A stretch of DNA of 64,000 nucleotides from Chitinophagales bacterium (GTDB taxonomy: Bacteria; Bacteroidota; Bacteroidia; Chitinophagales; JADIYW01), in NCBI GenBank assembly GCA_023957215.1, contig JAMLHH010000006.1:1-64000 (forward strand). The letters run 5' to 3'. Within the stretch, counting starts at the first letter, position 1. The number at the start of each line of letters is the position of its first letter. The notes under the pieces are model-generated. The model made no database searches. It was not told where the DNA came from and saw only the letters and a program-made list of their open reading frames with translations. Both the position numbers and the translations under genes were made by a program. Below, in pieces: positions 8,545-17,395 of this stretch.

Positions 8545-9435
8545 TTATCTGTAACCTTTTACGGGAAAAACTTGAAGTGTTCGAGAAAATGTACTGAAAA
8601 TGCCAAAGCCATTCTCGATATTTGAATATACCAACGTAGGCTCATTAAAATTATCATCACCTCTTTTCCTATAGGTTTTTTTGTATAAATAACCATCTTC
8701 CGATAATTCCAAAACTTCTATGTAAAACCAGACGGCTCTTACATTATCGGATTGAAACTCTTCCATATTTCTAAAATTTAGATTGTAAGAAATATTTTGT
8801 GGATTGTCAGTGACAATATTTGAATAATTTCTATCGTCCTTGAAAGATTTAGGTAAGTTAATATCTATGATATTCCACGAAACAGTTTCTGTTTCATCAT
8901 CGTTACTTCGATGAATCTCAAAAAAATTGATAATACTGAAATATCTTCTTTTTACGTTGGTTTCAGTGATATGGACTTGTACGTGCATTGTGCCGGAATC
9001 CGCAATCGCTCTGACGTCTTTATCCATAGAAATACTTTCAATATTGGGCGAGTCAAAAGTAGTTTGCGTAGCGGAAATAATTGGCAAATCCTTGTAAGAT
9101 GCTTTGATTGTATAAGTTTTTAATGCTTGTATTTTATTTTGAGAGGTATATATACCGAGCTGTCCGTTTTTGCTCACGTACTTTAAACTTTCTAACCATA
9201 CGCCATTTTCATATAAATCCACTTTTGCATCGGATGGTGTGATGTAATTATCATAATCCAATGGTGATTTGGTTAGGGTAATTAATGCTTCGACAGTATG
9301 GTCTGTTTCTACATCTGCATTGAGTGTCAGATTTTTACCCACCTGATCAAAATCTAAATCATATTTTTTTAAACATGAAGAAAATATAATGACTGATAAA
9401 AGTATAAAAATGCTATTTCTTAAAAATGAAATCAT
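8545..9435 (-). CDS. DUF4249-family lipoprotein
   Basis: The 296-residue protein has a lipoprotein signal peptide with the lipobox FSSC (Cys21). Its N-terminal half resembles DUF4249, a Bacteroidota surface-lipoprotein family usually next to a TonB-dependent receptor: a strand LNADVETDHTVEALITLT, then SPLDYDNYITPSDAKVDLYENG. No receptor gene is adjacent here, so it stands alone. A perfect -7 element (TAACTTTG on the minus strand, 9443-9450) lies only 7 bp before the ATG, suggesting a very short leader. Confidence 0.7.
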   Translation of the reverse strand: MISFLRNSIFILLSVIIFSSCLKKYDLDFDQVGKNLTLNADVETDHTVEALITLTKSPLDYDNYITPSDAKVDLYENGVWLESLKYVSKNGQLGIYTSQNKIQALKTYTIKASYKDLPIISATQTTFDSPNIESISMDKDVRAIADSGTMHVQVHITETNVKRRYFSIINFFEIHRSNDDETETVSWNIIDINLPKSFKDDRNYSNIVTDNPQNISYNLNFRNMEEFQSDNVRAVWFYIEVLELSEDGYLYKKTYRKRGDDNFNEPTLVYSNIENGFGIFSTFSRTLQVFPVKGYR

Positions 9436-9442
9436 GAAGACT

Positions 9443-9450
9443 CAAAGTTA
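9443..9450 (-). promoter_or_regulatory. -7 element of the DUF4249 lipoprotein gene
   Basis: TAACTTTG on the minus strand matches TANNTTTG. It ends 7 bp before the start codon, so the transcript would be leaderless or nearly so. Confidence 0.45.
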
Positions 9451-9598
9451 AGGAAAATTAGAAATTCGGAAACTTTGAAAACTTGAAAGAGATATTGTTT
9501 TCCAAATTTCTTCAAAACCAGAGGTTATCAATAGATGTGGAAAAAAATACAAGGCAAATATTGGATATTCGCACTACTTTTATGTATTATAAGTGATT

Positions 9599-11476
9599 AT
9601 GGCAGAAGTTCAATACGGTGAGGATAATATTAGAACGCTCGACTGGAAGGAGCATATCAGAATCAGACCGGGAATGTATATTGGGAAATTGGGTGACGGT
9701 TCCTCGGCGGATGATGGAATCTATGTATTGCTGAAAGAGGTGATTGACAACTCGATAGATGAACACATGATGGGTTTCGGTAAGCAGATTGATGTAGATA
9801 TCAAAGATGGCGTCGTGCGTGTACGAGATTATGGTCGAGGTATTCCTTTGGGAAAGGTAATAGATTGTGTTTCAAAAATCAATACGGGTGGTAAATACGA
9901 CTCAAAAGCTTTTCAGAAGTCTGTGGGTCTCAATGGAGTAGGAACAAAAGCGGTCAATGCACTTTCTACAACTTTTACGGTGCTTTCTATCCGGGACGGA
10001 CAACAAAAAAAAGCGGTTTTCCAATCGGGAGAATTAATAGAAGATGTGCCTTTGGAGTTCAGTAATGAGAAAAATGGGACTATCATAGAATTTACACCTG
10101 ACAAGACGATTTTTAAAAATTACAAGTTCATTATGGACTTTGTGGAAGATCAGATGAAATATTATGCGTATCTCAATGCCGGGCTTATTATCAATTTGAA
10201 TAAAAACCGAATTTTTTCCAAGAATGGCTTGCAGGATTTGTTGGAAGATAAAACGGATGCCAATCTTTTGAAATATCCTATCATTCATCTGAAAGGTGAA
10301 GATATAGAAATGGCTCTCACACATGGCAATGAATATGGAGAAGATTATTATTCTTTTGTCAATGGCCAATATACCATACAGGGAGGTACACATTTGACTG
10401 CTTTTAGGGAAGCGATTATCAAGACTTTGAGAGAGTTTTACAATAAAAATTTTGACACTTCGGATATTCGCCAAGCGATTATTGCGGCTGTAGCTATTAG
10501 AGTACAAGAGCCGGTTTTTGAGTCGCAAACAAAGACGAAATTAGGTTCGACCAATATGTCTCCTGACGGTGAATCACTCAGAACTTTTATTCATAATTTT
10601 GTCAAAGAAAACTTAGATCCATACTTACATAAAAATCCCGATACTGCGGAAGCTTTGTTAAAAAGAATACAACAGTCGGAACGTGAGCGCAAGGATATGG
10701 CAGGTGTGCGAAAAATTGCCAAAGAACGTGCTAAAAAGGCAAGTATTCACAATAGGAAATTGAGGGATTGTCGAGTGACTTTTACGGATGAAAAGCATCC
10801 TCGCCACCTTGAAACAACTTTATTTATTACAGAAGGTGACTCAGCAAGTGGTTCGATTACAAAGTCGAGGGATGTAGAAACACAAGCGGTGTTTAGTTTG
10901 AGAGGGAAACCTTTAAATTCTTATGGATTGACAAAAAAAATAGTCTATCAAAATGAGGAATTTAACCTATTGCAACATGCGCTGAATATCGAAGAAGATA
11001 TTGATGATTTGCGTTATAATAGAATAGTGATCGCTACAGATGCTGATGTGGACGGTATGCATATCCGGCTATTGCTGATGACTTTCTTTTTGCAGTTTTT
11101 CCCTGATGTGGTGAGAAAAGGACATCTGTATATTTTAGAAACACCACTTTTTAGGGTGAGAAATAAAAAAGAGACAATTTATTGCTATTCGGAAGAGGAG
11201 AAAAAAGCTGCAATTGATAAGTTGAAAGGGAAGCCCGAAATTACCCGATTTAAAGGTTTGGGCGAAATTTCACCTGATGAGTTTGGGGGGTTCATTGGTG
11301 AAGATATCCGTTTGAGTCCGGTGGTGATGAGAAAAGATGTCAAAATAGAGGAGTTACTTTCTTACTACATGGGAACAAACACCACTGAAAGGCAAGAGTT
11401 TATCATCGAAAATCTCAGAGTAGAAAAAGATGAGGTGGATAAAGATGCGATAGAGGAAGAAGCCCTCGTCTCGTAA
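9599..11476 (+). CDS. parE: DNA topoisomerase IV subunit B (ParE-type)
   Basis: This is the ATPase/TOPRIM subunit of a type IIA topoisomerase that decatenates chromosomes with ParC. The 625-residue protein has the GHKL ATPase motifs [30 protein letters not shown] and [14 protein letters not shown], then the TOPRIM motifs [13 protein letters not shown] and [10 protein letters not shown]. Length and the insertion-free C-terminus fit the Bacteroidota ParE-like paralogue better than GyrB, but this is a judgement. ATG 9599 is preferred over GTG 9593. No parC gene follows, although the two are often neighbours. Confidence 0.85.
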   Translation: MAEVQYGEDNIRTLDWKEHIRIRPGMYIGKLGDGSSADDGIYVLLKEVIDNSIDEHMMGFGKQIDVDIKDGVVRVRDYGRGIPLGKVIDCVSKINTGGKYDSKAFQKSVGLNGVGTKAVNALSTTFTVLSIRDGQQKKAVFQSGELIEDVPLEFSNEKNGTIIEFTPDKTIFKNYKFIMDFVEDQMKYYAYLNAGLIINLNKNRIFSKNGLQDLLEDKTDANLLKYPIIHLKGEDIEMALTHGNEYGEDYYSFVNGQYTIQGGTHLTAFREAIIKTLREFYNKNFDTSDIRQAIIAAVAIRVQEPVFESQTKTKLGSTNMSPDGESLRTFIHNFVKENLDPYLHKNPDTAEALLKRIQQSERERKDMAGVRKIAKERAKKASIHNRKLRDCRVTFTDEKHPRHLETTLFITEGDSASGSITKSRDVETQAVFSLRGKPLNSYGLTKKIVYQNEEFNLLQHALNIEEDIDDLRYNRIVIATDADVDGMHIRLLLMTFFLQFFPDVVRKGHLYILETPLFRVRNKKETIYCYSEEEKKAAIDKLKGKPEITRFKGLGEISPDEFGGFIGEDIRLSPVVMRKDVKIEELLSYYMGTNTTERQEFIIENLRVEKDEVDKDAIEEEALVS

Positions 11477-11538
11477 AAATAGAAAGTTTTTAAAGTAGAT
11501 GGAAATAATTAATATATTTGCTCTTAAAATAATTTGAA

Positions 11539-12267
11539 ATGGCTGAGAAAAAAGAATTTGTAGCGAGTGCTGAAGTAAAAGGACAAGCTAAGCAATTGCG
11601 TGTTTTTGCGATGATAGCATGGATAGTGGCAATTGCCGGAGAGGTGTTTGCAATACTCAAATTAATCAGTAACGATATGATGATGTGGCTAATTGGAGCT
11701 GTTGTTGTCATATTGGCACTCTCTATTACAGGTTCGTTATTGTGGAAAAAAGCAAATCGTTTAGATCCTGCATCTGAAAAGAACAAAGCAAAATTTTTTA
11801 TCCAAAGTCAATTAGGTGCTATCATGGCGGCTATTGCTTTCTTGCCTTTAATCGTTCTTGTTTTGATGAATAAAAATTTAGACAGAAAGTCTAAAGGTAT
11901 TGTAGGTGCTGTTGCAGCACTTGCTTTATTGATTGGAGTAGGAACCGGCGTGGATTATGCGCCGCCTTCTATTGAAAAATATACCGAACAGATTAACGAG
12001 CAGACTGATTTGATTACTGACTTGACCAATGGTGTGGACAGGGTTTATTGGACACCATCAGGTAATAAATTACATATTTTTGATGACTGTCAGCACATTA
12101 AAAACAGTGAAGTAAGTGAAGGTACTGTAAAAGAAGCTTGGGAAGCAAGAAAGATTGATAATAACGAAGTTTGTAAGACTTGTATCAATAGAGCTGAAAA
12201 ATTACGAGGCGCTGATAATTCTACTTTAGAACATGAGGATGTGACTGAAGAAGTGGGGACAGAGTAA
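11539..12267 (+). CDS. Membrane protein with four helices and a Cys/His-rich C-terminal tail
   Basis: I do not recognise a named function. The 242-residue protein has four hydrophobic segments (about 21-42, 46-68, 92-110 and 121-139). A soluble tail of ~100 residues contains VYWTPSGNKLHIFDDCQHI and later EVCKTCINRAEK. The pattern, aromatic-T/P-G-K-x-H-x-C followed ~35 residues later by CxxC, resembles a small metal-binding module found at the end of many otherwise unrelated bacterial proteins. Zinc binding is inferred. It starts 62 bp after parE on the same strand and ends just before the IS630 element. Confidence 0.65.
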   Translation: MAEKKEFVASAEVKGQAKQLRVFAMIAWIVAIAGEVFAILKLISNDMMMWLIGAVVVILALSITGSLLWKKANRLDPASEKNKAKFFIQSQLGAIMAAIAFLPLIVLVLMNKNLDRKSKGIVGAVAALALLIGVGTGVDYAPPSIEKYTEQINEQTDLITDLTNGVDRVYWTPSGNKLHIFDDCQHIKNSEVSEGTVKEAWEARKIDNNEVCKTCINRAEKLRGADNSTLEHEDVTEEVGTE

Positions 12268-12304
12268 GTTTTTATTAACCCGACATATATTGACCGATAT
12301 TTTC

Positions 12305-13339
12305 CTATGCTGCATACTGAATATCTCTGTGTTTAAAATATTTCATTACTCTTTGCGGACTGACTGATAGCATTTCCATATGGTTTTGTACATTATTTTG
12401 TAGCGTTTCCTTGTTCTTTGGTGACTTTTTTGCTGACATTCCCTGTTTCAGATCACAGTTCAGATATTCGTCAGGATTACGTTCAGGAGAATAAGAAGGC
12501 AGATAGTATAATGCAATCTTTTCTTTGTTTCTCTCAACCCATTCCTTAACGATTTTACTGTGATGAACCCGAAGATTGTCCAATATCAAATAGACCATTC
12601 TTCGATTTGCCTTAATGAGTTGTGTCATAAATTCAATCAACCTATCGGCATTCATAGACTCGGAGTATATCATAAAATGGACTTTACCCTGATTGTTGAC
12701 TGCCGACACCATATTTACCGAAAAACGTTTGGACATACTCTTTTTCACAGGTGTTTTCCCCTTAGGTGCATAACTTCTGCCGTGATTACACTGGTTTTTG
12801 ATTCCGGTCTCATCGCCCCAGAAAATTTCAGCATCTTCTTCTTTAGCTTGTTTCTTGATAGCAGGGTATTGCTCATCTAACCATTTTTGGACTTTCTTCG
12901 GGCATTGTTCGTAAGCTTGCTTCTTTGGCTTTTGAGGGGTAAAACCCCACTTCCTCAAGTAAACGCCCATGGCACTGATAGAAATAACTATCCCAAATTC
13001 TCTTTCAACCAATTCTTTGACTGCTTTTCTTGTCCATAAAGCATAATCAAGTTTTAACTGCTCTGGCATTTTATCAATAATCATCTTCTGTATTTGCCGT
13101 TCTACCTTTGAGGATAGTAGTTTTCTGTCCTCAGACCTCGCTCCACGCTTTCCGGAATGAAGACCCTTTACTCCTTTGCTCTTATATTTCTTGCTCCAAT
13201 CGTTTAGAGTATTAGGACGCAGGCATAGTTTTTCACAAACAGCCTTCTGAGACATTCCTGATTCAATAAGGCGCATAGCGGATTTTCGTATGCCAAGTAT
13301 TTCTTGTTCGTCGAGTTTTCGTAAATCAAGTTTTTCCAT
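12305..13339 (-). CDS. IS630-family transposase (DDE)
   Basis: The 344-residue transposase has an N-terminal helix-turn-helix domain (SGMSQKAVCEKLCLRPNTLNDW), a second winged-helix region and a DDE catalytic core. The core residues are D176 (IFWGDETG), D254 (LILDNLRVHH) and E291 (SPERNPDEYLN), with family-typical spacing. ATG 13339 is chosen over a TTG two codons upstream. The -7 element at 13343-13350 ends only 3 bp before this ATG, which suggests leaderless translation and low expression. The gene appears undamaged. Confidence 0.93.
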   Translation of the reverse strand: MEKLDLRKLDEQEILGIRKSAMRLIESGMSQKAVCEKLCLRPNTLNDWSKKYKSKGVKGLHSGKRGARSEDRKLLSSKVERQIQKMIIDKMPEQLKLDYALWTRKAVKELVEREFGIVISISAMGVYLRKWGFTPQKPKKQAYEQCPKKVQKWLDEQYPAIKKQAKEEDAEIFWGDETGIKNQCNHGRSYAPKGKTPVKKSMSKRFSVNMVSAVNNQGKVHFMIYSESMNADRLIEFMTQLIKANRRMVYLILDNLRVHHSKIVKEWVERNKEKIALYYLPSYSPERNPDEYLNCDLKQGMSAKKSPKNKETLQNNVQNHMEMLSVSPQRVMKYFKHRDIQYAA

Positions 13340-13342
13340 GCA

Positions 13343-13350
13343 CAAATATA
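13343..13350 (-). promoter_or_regulatory. -7 element of the IS630 transposase gene
   Basis: TATATTTG on the minus strand is a perfect TANNTTTG match, 3 bp upstream of the transposase ATG and just inside the right inverted repeat. Confidence 0.5.
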
Positions 13351-13514
13351 CAAAATGTATCGGTATTATGCAATCATGTTAATAACCACTTATTCTAATA
13401 TTTAAGACAGATTTATTGTCTTGACGTTAATTAAACAGAAGTATGTTAACCGGAGAATGTGTCAATGAGATTACTTGTTGTATTGTTTCGACATTTAATT
13501 AACAAAAATTCTTA

Positions 13515-13522
13515 TAATTTTG
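13515..13522 (+). promoter_or_regulatory. -7 element of the sulfotransferase-wecG operon
   Basis: TAATTTTG matches TANNTTTG. Transcription would begin near 13528, after the first possible ATG (13527) and before the second (13539), which favours the second as start. Confidence 0.5.
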
Positions 13523-13538
13523 TGGCATGCGAGTGGAA

Positions 13539-14543
13539 ATGCCCTATTTCTTTATTGTAGGAAATTCAAGAAGTGGTACGACAATGATGTTACGGATTTT
13601 GAATAATCATCCTAAACTATTTGTCCTCAATGAATTGCACTTTTTTGAACAACTTTGGTCTTCTAAAGATAGAGATGTTTTACTTACTAAAGGTGAAGCT
13701 ATCACTTTGGTCTCCAAATTATTTTATATCCAAAAGAGCGGATATACAGGCAAAATGGATATCAAGAAGTATCATTCAGAGGCAAGTATCTTTGTTAACA
13801 ACCTGAGTATTCCATTTGTTCCCCACTTGATTTATGCAGAATTTATGAATATGGTAACTCATCAGGAAGGTAAACTAATCCCTTGTGAAAAGACACCTCA
13901 AAATGTGTTCTATATTCAAGAGATTTTGGAGCTTTTTCCGAGAGCAAAGATTATCAATATGGTGCGTGATCCAAGAGCTATTCTCTTATCGCAGAAAAGA
14001 AAGTGGACACGTAGAAAAATGGGGGCAAATTTCATTACAAAAAGAGAGGCTTTGAGATTGAGAATCAATTATCACCCTTATACTTTGAGCAAACTTTGGA
14101 ATGCCGCAATCAGAGCTTCTTTAAAATTTGAACATCACCCCCAAGTACTGACCATAAGGTTTGAAGATATTTTGGACGATGGGAAATCCACAATTCAGAA
14201 AATCTGCCGACATCTCGAAATAGATTTTTTTGATGAAATGTTGGATATCCCACAAGCCAGTTCTTCTAATGAAGCAGACAGTCAAGAGGTGGGAATCAAA
14301 AAGGAAAGAGCCGGTAATTGGAAAAAAGGTGGTTTGTCAAATGAAGAAATTGAAATCTGTGAGAGAACCTCCGGTCGATTCTTTCCAAACTTTGAATACC
14401 AATTTGTGCATCCCAAGGTCAATAAGCGCTCATTATTAGCATGGTATATACTTTTCCCGTTTAAATTAGGTTTGGCCTTATTATTTAATCTTGACAGGAT
14501 GAAAAGTATCCCTGAAACCATCAAAAGAAGGCTCTCGTTATGA
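13539..14543 (+). CDS. Sulfotransferase family protein
   Basis: Predicted to transfer sulfate from PAPS to a carbohydrate or other acceptor. The 5'-phosphosulfate-binding loop is GNSRSGTTMM near the N-terminus, and the 3'-phosphate-binding site is MVRDPRAILLSQKRKW in the middle. The rest is typical of the Sulfotransfer_1/3 superfamily. ATG 13539 gives the usual short strand before the P-loop; an alternative ATG at 13527 would sit on the transcription start. The stop codon overlaps the next gene (ATGA), so the two are co-translated. The pair suggests sulfated surface glycans. The acceptor is unknown. Confidence 0.82.
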   Translation: MPYFFIVGNSRSGTTMMLRILNNHPKLFVLNELHFFEQLWSSKDRDVLLTKGEAITLVSKLFYIQKSGYTGKMDIKKYHSEASIFVNNLSIPFVPHLIYAEFMNMVTHQEGKLIPCEKTPQNVFYIQEILELFPRAKIINMVRDPRAILLSQKRKWTRRKMGANFITKREALRLRINYHPYTLSKLWNAAIRASLKFEHHPQVLTIRFEDILDDGKSTIQKICRHLEIDFFDEMLDIPQASSSNEADSQEVGIKKERAGNWKKGGLSNEEIEICERTSGRFFPNFEYQFVHPKVNKRSLLAWYILFPFKLGLALLFNLDRMKSIPETIKRRLSL

Positions 14544-15298
14544 CAGATATTGATTCGCAAATATCACTTTTGAATTTTACGGATTCGGACAATCCCAAAC
14601 GTGTTGCCCAAAAACTTGTTGAGCAATGGATGAGTTCTGATGATGCACTTGTTGTGCACTATATATATTACGCCAGTTATGTTTTACTTCATCAGAATAG
14701 GAAAATCTTACAAGATTATCTTTTGGCAGATTATCTTTTGGTGGACGGTATCGGCATGCAGATTTGTTTTAAAATCATTACCGGTCAAAAAATTGCCAAT
14801 CTCAACGGTACGGATATGTCTCCATTATTTATTGATGTTTTACATCAATCAGGTATGCCTATCTGTTTTTATGGTACGACAAAAGAAAATATCAATGCTT
14901 GTAATGTAAATCTTAACCGGCAGTATGGCACACAAGTGCTGACCTATTTTCAAGATGGTTATACCCCTTTGAATTTTGATAAAATTCCCGATAAGTGCGC
15001 TTTATTTATCGGTATGGGTTCGCCGAGACAAGAACGATGGGTAACGGAAAATATAGATTGGATAAGACAAAAAAAACTATTGATTTTCACTGTTGGAGGT
15101 TTTTTTGATTTTTTGAGCGGTTTTTATATACGTGCTCCTAAATGGATGCGCGTAATCAAAATGGAATGGCTGTGGCGTACAATCCTTCATCCATCTAGAC
15201 ATTATAAAAAAAGATTAAGAGATATGACGGTAGTTATTTTACCTCTTATTCACAAACTGAAAGGATACAAAAAGTTGATTAAGTTGAAGTGGATATAA
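14540..15298 (+). CDS. WecG/TagA/CpsF-family glycosyltransferase
   Basis: Members of this family (GT26) add N-acetylmannosaminuronate or a similar sugar to lipid-linked intermediates at the inner face of the membrane. Family hallmarks in the 252-residue product are LVDGIGMQI, the NLNGTDM motif, an FYGTTKENINA segment and the strongly conserved IGMGSPRQERW block, followed by GGFFDFLSGFYIRAPKWM. It overlaps the sulfotransferase gene by 4 bp. No complete polysaccharide cluster is adjacent. Confidence 0.88.
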   Translation: MTDIDSQISLLNFTDSDNPKRVAQKLVEQWMSSDDALVVHYIYYASYVLLHQNRKILQDYLLADYLLVDGIGMQICFKIITGQKIANLNGTDMSPLFIDVLHQSGMPICFYGTTKENINACNVNLNRQYGTQVLTYFQDGYTPLNFDKIPDKCALFIGMGSPRQERWVTENIDWIRQKKLLIFTVGGFFDFLSGFYIRAPKWMRVIKMEWLWRTILHPSRHYKKRLRDMTVVILPLIHKLKGYKKLIKLKWI

Positions 15299-15338
15299 GT
15301 GAAAATCTATGTTTTATGAATACTTCTCCATAATATAT

Positions 15339-15362
15339 ATTTTACTAAGTATTCAGTAAAAT
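15339..15362. terminator. Possible bidirectional terminator hairpin between convergent genes
   Basis: ATTTTACT and AGTAAAAT form an 8-bp AT-rich stem around an 8-nt loop in the intergenic space between two convergent genes. The stem is weak and has only a short flanking T/A run, so the role is uncertain. Confidence 0.3.
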
Positions 15363-15496
15363 CACCACACTTTTGGTTTCTTTAGCCTTTTTAAACTATA
15401 TTATAGTATGACAAATCGGCATATATATAAGCTGGAGCTTTGTTATATCGGCACATTGAATACAACACGATGAAGAATTACGCCTGGAAAAATTTG

Positions 15497-16849
15497 TTAT
15501 GAAGCAACCTTTTTCAAATCCATTCCTCCCCAATGACCGGAACTCATTAACAAGATAACACTATTATCCGTAATTTCCTTTTGTAACCAAGCTTCTAATT
15601 TGTTTTTATCAGAAAAGACCTCAAGCGCCTGATTGTCAAATTGCTCTTTGATCCAATCTGTTTCTATGGGTGCTTTGTTTTTAATTTTTAATGCTTCGTT
15701 GTCCACGAAAACGCAAGCAATATCACTATTATCCAAAGTATGGGCATAGTGCGATGTAAAATTTGCTTGCAAACTACTATAAGTATGTAACTCCAAAGCC
15801 GCTACCAGTTTTCGCTTGGGATATTGTTTTCTGACGGCATCTACCGTGGCTAAAACTTTGGATGGAGCATGTGCAAAATCTTTGTAATAGGTAATTTTTC
15901 TTTCTACATCATCTTTTATAAGTTCTAACCGGTTGGCGGCGCCATTAAAACTTTGTATCAATTCAAAGAAGGTTTCTTCATTGACACCTAATTCTGTGCA
16001 AATGTGAAAAGCTGCACTGAGATTTGCCATATTGTGCTCTCCGAAGATGTGTAAAGGATAAGATTTTTGATTGTGTATGACAAAGGTTTGATCGTTTTCT
16101 ACTTTTGAAGGTAGTGCATTATATGGGAAAGCTTTTTGACCGATTATTTCTTTTGTCATTGCGATTAAATCTTCATCTTTTGAATAGAAGAAAAGCTTTT
16201 TATGGACAGTACGAATGAATTTTCTGAAAGTTTCCAAATACTCGTCAAAAGTTGGGAATACATTGATATGATCCCAAGCAATACCGGTAATCACTGCGTA
16301 ATCAGGATGATAGTGTAAAAATTTAGATCGTCGGTCAATCGGTGATGTCAAATATTCGTCACCTTCCAAAATCACAATGGAAGCTTCTTCACTTGTTTTG
16401 ACGGAATAGTCAAAACCCTCAATCTTTGCGCCTACCAAATAATCAAAATCAATCTTTGCAGCTTTTAGTACGTGCATAATCATGGATGTGGTAGTCGTTT
16501 TACCATGACTTCCGGCTATCACGACTCTTGTTTTATTTTTTGACTGCTCGTAAATAAACTCCGGAAAAGAATAAATTTTTATGCCTAATCTCTTAGCTTC
16601 TACTAATTCAGGATTATCATCTTTGGCGTGCATTCCCAAAATAACGGCATCTAAACCCTTGTGAATGTTTCCTTTATTCCAACCTTCTATTTTTGGCAAT
16701 AATCCATGATTAGACAAATTAGTCTTGGCAGGATCGTAAATGACATCATCCGAACCACTCACTTGGTGACCCATGCGGTGAAGATGAATGGCAAGTTGAT
16801 GCATGATAGCTCCACCTATTGCAATAAAATGATAACTTTTAACAGACAT
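15497..16849 (-). CDS. mpl: Mpl, UDP-MurNAc:murein tripeptide ligase
   Basis: Mpl recycles cell-wall tripeptide by ligating it to UDP-MurNAc. The 450-residue protein has the Mur ligase order: a Rossmann-like N-terminal domain (HFIAIGGAIMHQLAIHL), the ATP loop GSHGKTTTTSM, the central domain with EGDEYLTSPIDRR and DHINVFPTFDEY, and a C-terminal domain with DFAHAPSKV. The N-terminal form GGAIMHQLA and the AHAPSKV block favour Mpl over MurC. ATG 16849 is chosen over GTG 16855. Confidence 0.87.
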   Translation of the reverse strand: MSVKSYHFIAIGGAIMHQLAIHLHRMGHQVSGSDDVIYDPAKTNLSNHGLLPKIEGWNKGNIHKGLDAVILGMHAKDDNPELVEAKRLGIKIYSFPEFIYEQSKNKTRVVIAGSHGKTTTTSMIMHVLKAAKIDFDYLVGAKIEGFDYSVKTSEEASIVILEGDEYLTSPIDRRSKFLHYHPDYAVITGIAWDHINVFPTFDEYLETFRKFIRTVHKKLFFYSKDEDLIAMTKEIIGQKAFPYNALPSKVENDQTFVIHNQKSYPLHIFGEHNMANLSAAFHICTELGVNEETFFELIQSFNGAANRLELIKDDVERKITYYKDFAHAPSKVLATVDAVRKQYPKRKLVAALELHTYSSLQANFTSHYAHTLDNSDIACVFVDNEALKIKNKAPIETDWIKEQFDNQALEVFSDKNKLEAWLQKEITDNSVILLMSSGHWGGMDLKKVAS

Positions 16850-16866
16850 AGCCACAAGATATTTAT

Positions 16867-16874
16867 TAGTTTTG
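16867..16874 (+). promoter_or_regulatory. -7 element of the small-lipoprotein/ytxJ gene group
   Basis: TAGTTTTG matches TANNTTTG and lies 33 bp upstream of the ATG at 16908. It is divergent to mpl. Confidence 0.5.
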
Positions 16875-16907
16875 CATTATCTAACTATTTAAACTAAAAA
16901 TAAAAAT

Positions 16908-17039
16908 ATGAAAAAAAGAAGATTTGCGGCTGTAGTTTTAATGATAACTTTTTTAACTGTGGTAAGTTGTGGTAGAAAAGGTTCAGGTTGTCCTACCTTT
17001 TCCAAAATCCATACTACACAGCTTAATATTTTAAAATAA
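16908..17039 (+). CDS. Small lipoprotein, 43 residues
   Basis: This short gene (ATG 16908, TAA 17037-17039) encodes a basic start MKKRR, a hydrophobic stretch and the lipobox VVSC (Cys21), then a 22-residue mature tail with one further Cys (GSGCPTF). A perfect -7 element is 33 bp upstream and the ytxJ gene starts 4 bp after its stop. Signal peptide, promoter and spacing together argue it is real despite its size. Function unknown; position next to a thiol-redox protein is suggestive only. Confidence 0.65.
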   Translation: MKKRRFAAVVLMITFLTVVSCGRKGSGCPTFSKIHTTQLNILK

Positions 17040-17043
17040 TGAA

Positions 17044-17364
17044 ATGGTAAACTGGGTTGACATAACGAGTGAGGAGCAGATTGATGATATGATGACCTCT
17101 CCGCAAAGTGCTGTTATTTTCAAACACAGTACAAGATGTCCTATTAGTTCTATGGCCAAAAACCGATTAGAGAGAACTTGGGATTCTCCGAAGGAGATAT
17201 ACTATTTAGATTTGTTGAAACATCGTGATTTGTCTAATTATATTGCACAAAAAAGTGGAGTAGAACATGAATCTCCGCAAATTATTGTATTTAAAGAAGG
17301 TAAAGCCGTTTACGACAGTTCACATTCGGCAATTATTTCAGAAGATATAATTGCTAATTTATAA
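17044..17364 (+). CDS. ytxJ: YtxJ-like monothiol protein (bacillithiol system)
   Basis: The 106-residue thioredoxin-fold protein has the YtxJ/DUF2847 signature KHSTRCPIS with a single active-site Cys32 and the SPQIIVFKEGKAVYDSSH C-terminal block. YtxJ is thought to act as a bacilliredoxin-type protein removing bacillithiol from mixed disulfides, so the organism probably makes bacillithiol. No bshA/B/C genes are in this window. It is 4 bp after the small lipoprotein gene. Confidence 0.85.
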   Translation: MVNWVDITSEEQIDDMMTSPQSAVIFKHSTRCPISSMAKNRLERTWDSPKEIYYLDLLKHRDLSNYIAQKSGVEHESPQIIVFKEGKAVYDSSHSAIISEDIIANL

Positions 17365-17395
17365 GCAGAAACTTTCTGTAAAAGGTATTTGTCTC

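Larger units (their letters stand above)
12275..13382. mobile_element. IS630-family insertion sequence, complete
   Basis: The ~1108-bp element carries one transposase gene. Its ends are imperfect inverted repeats of about 26 bp: both begin TTAAC and both end with ACCGATA, with a diverged middle. It is flanked on each side by TA (12273-12274 and 13383-13384), the target duplicated by this family. The reading frame is intact, so it may be active. No second copy is in this window. Confidence 0.88.

Noticed and set aside
12275-15298. Genomic island or prophage around the IS
   Set aside because: Only one IS and two glycan genes are present; there is no integrase, phage gene, conjugation gene or attachment-site duplication at a tRNA.
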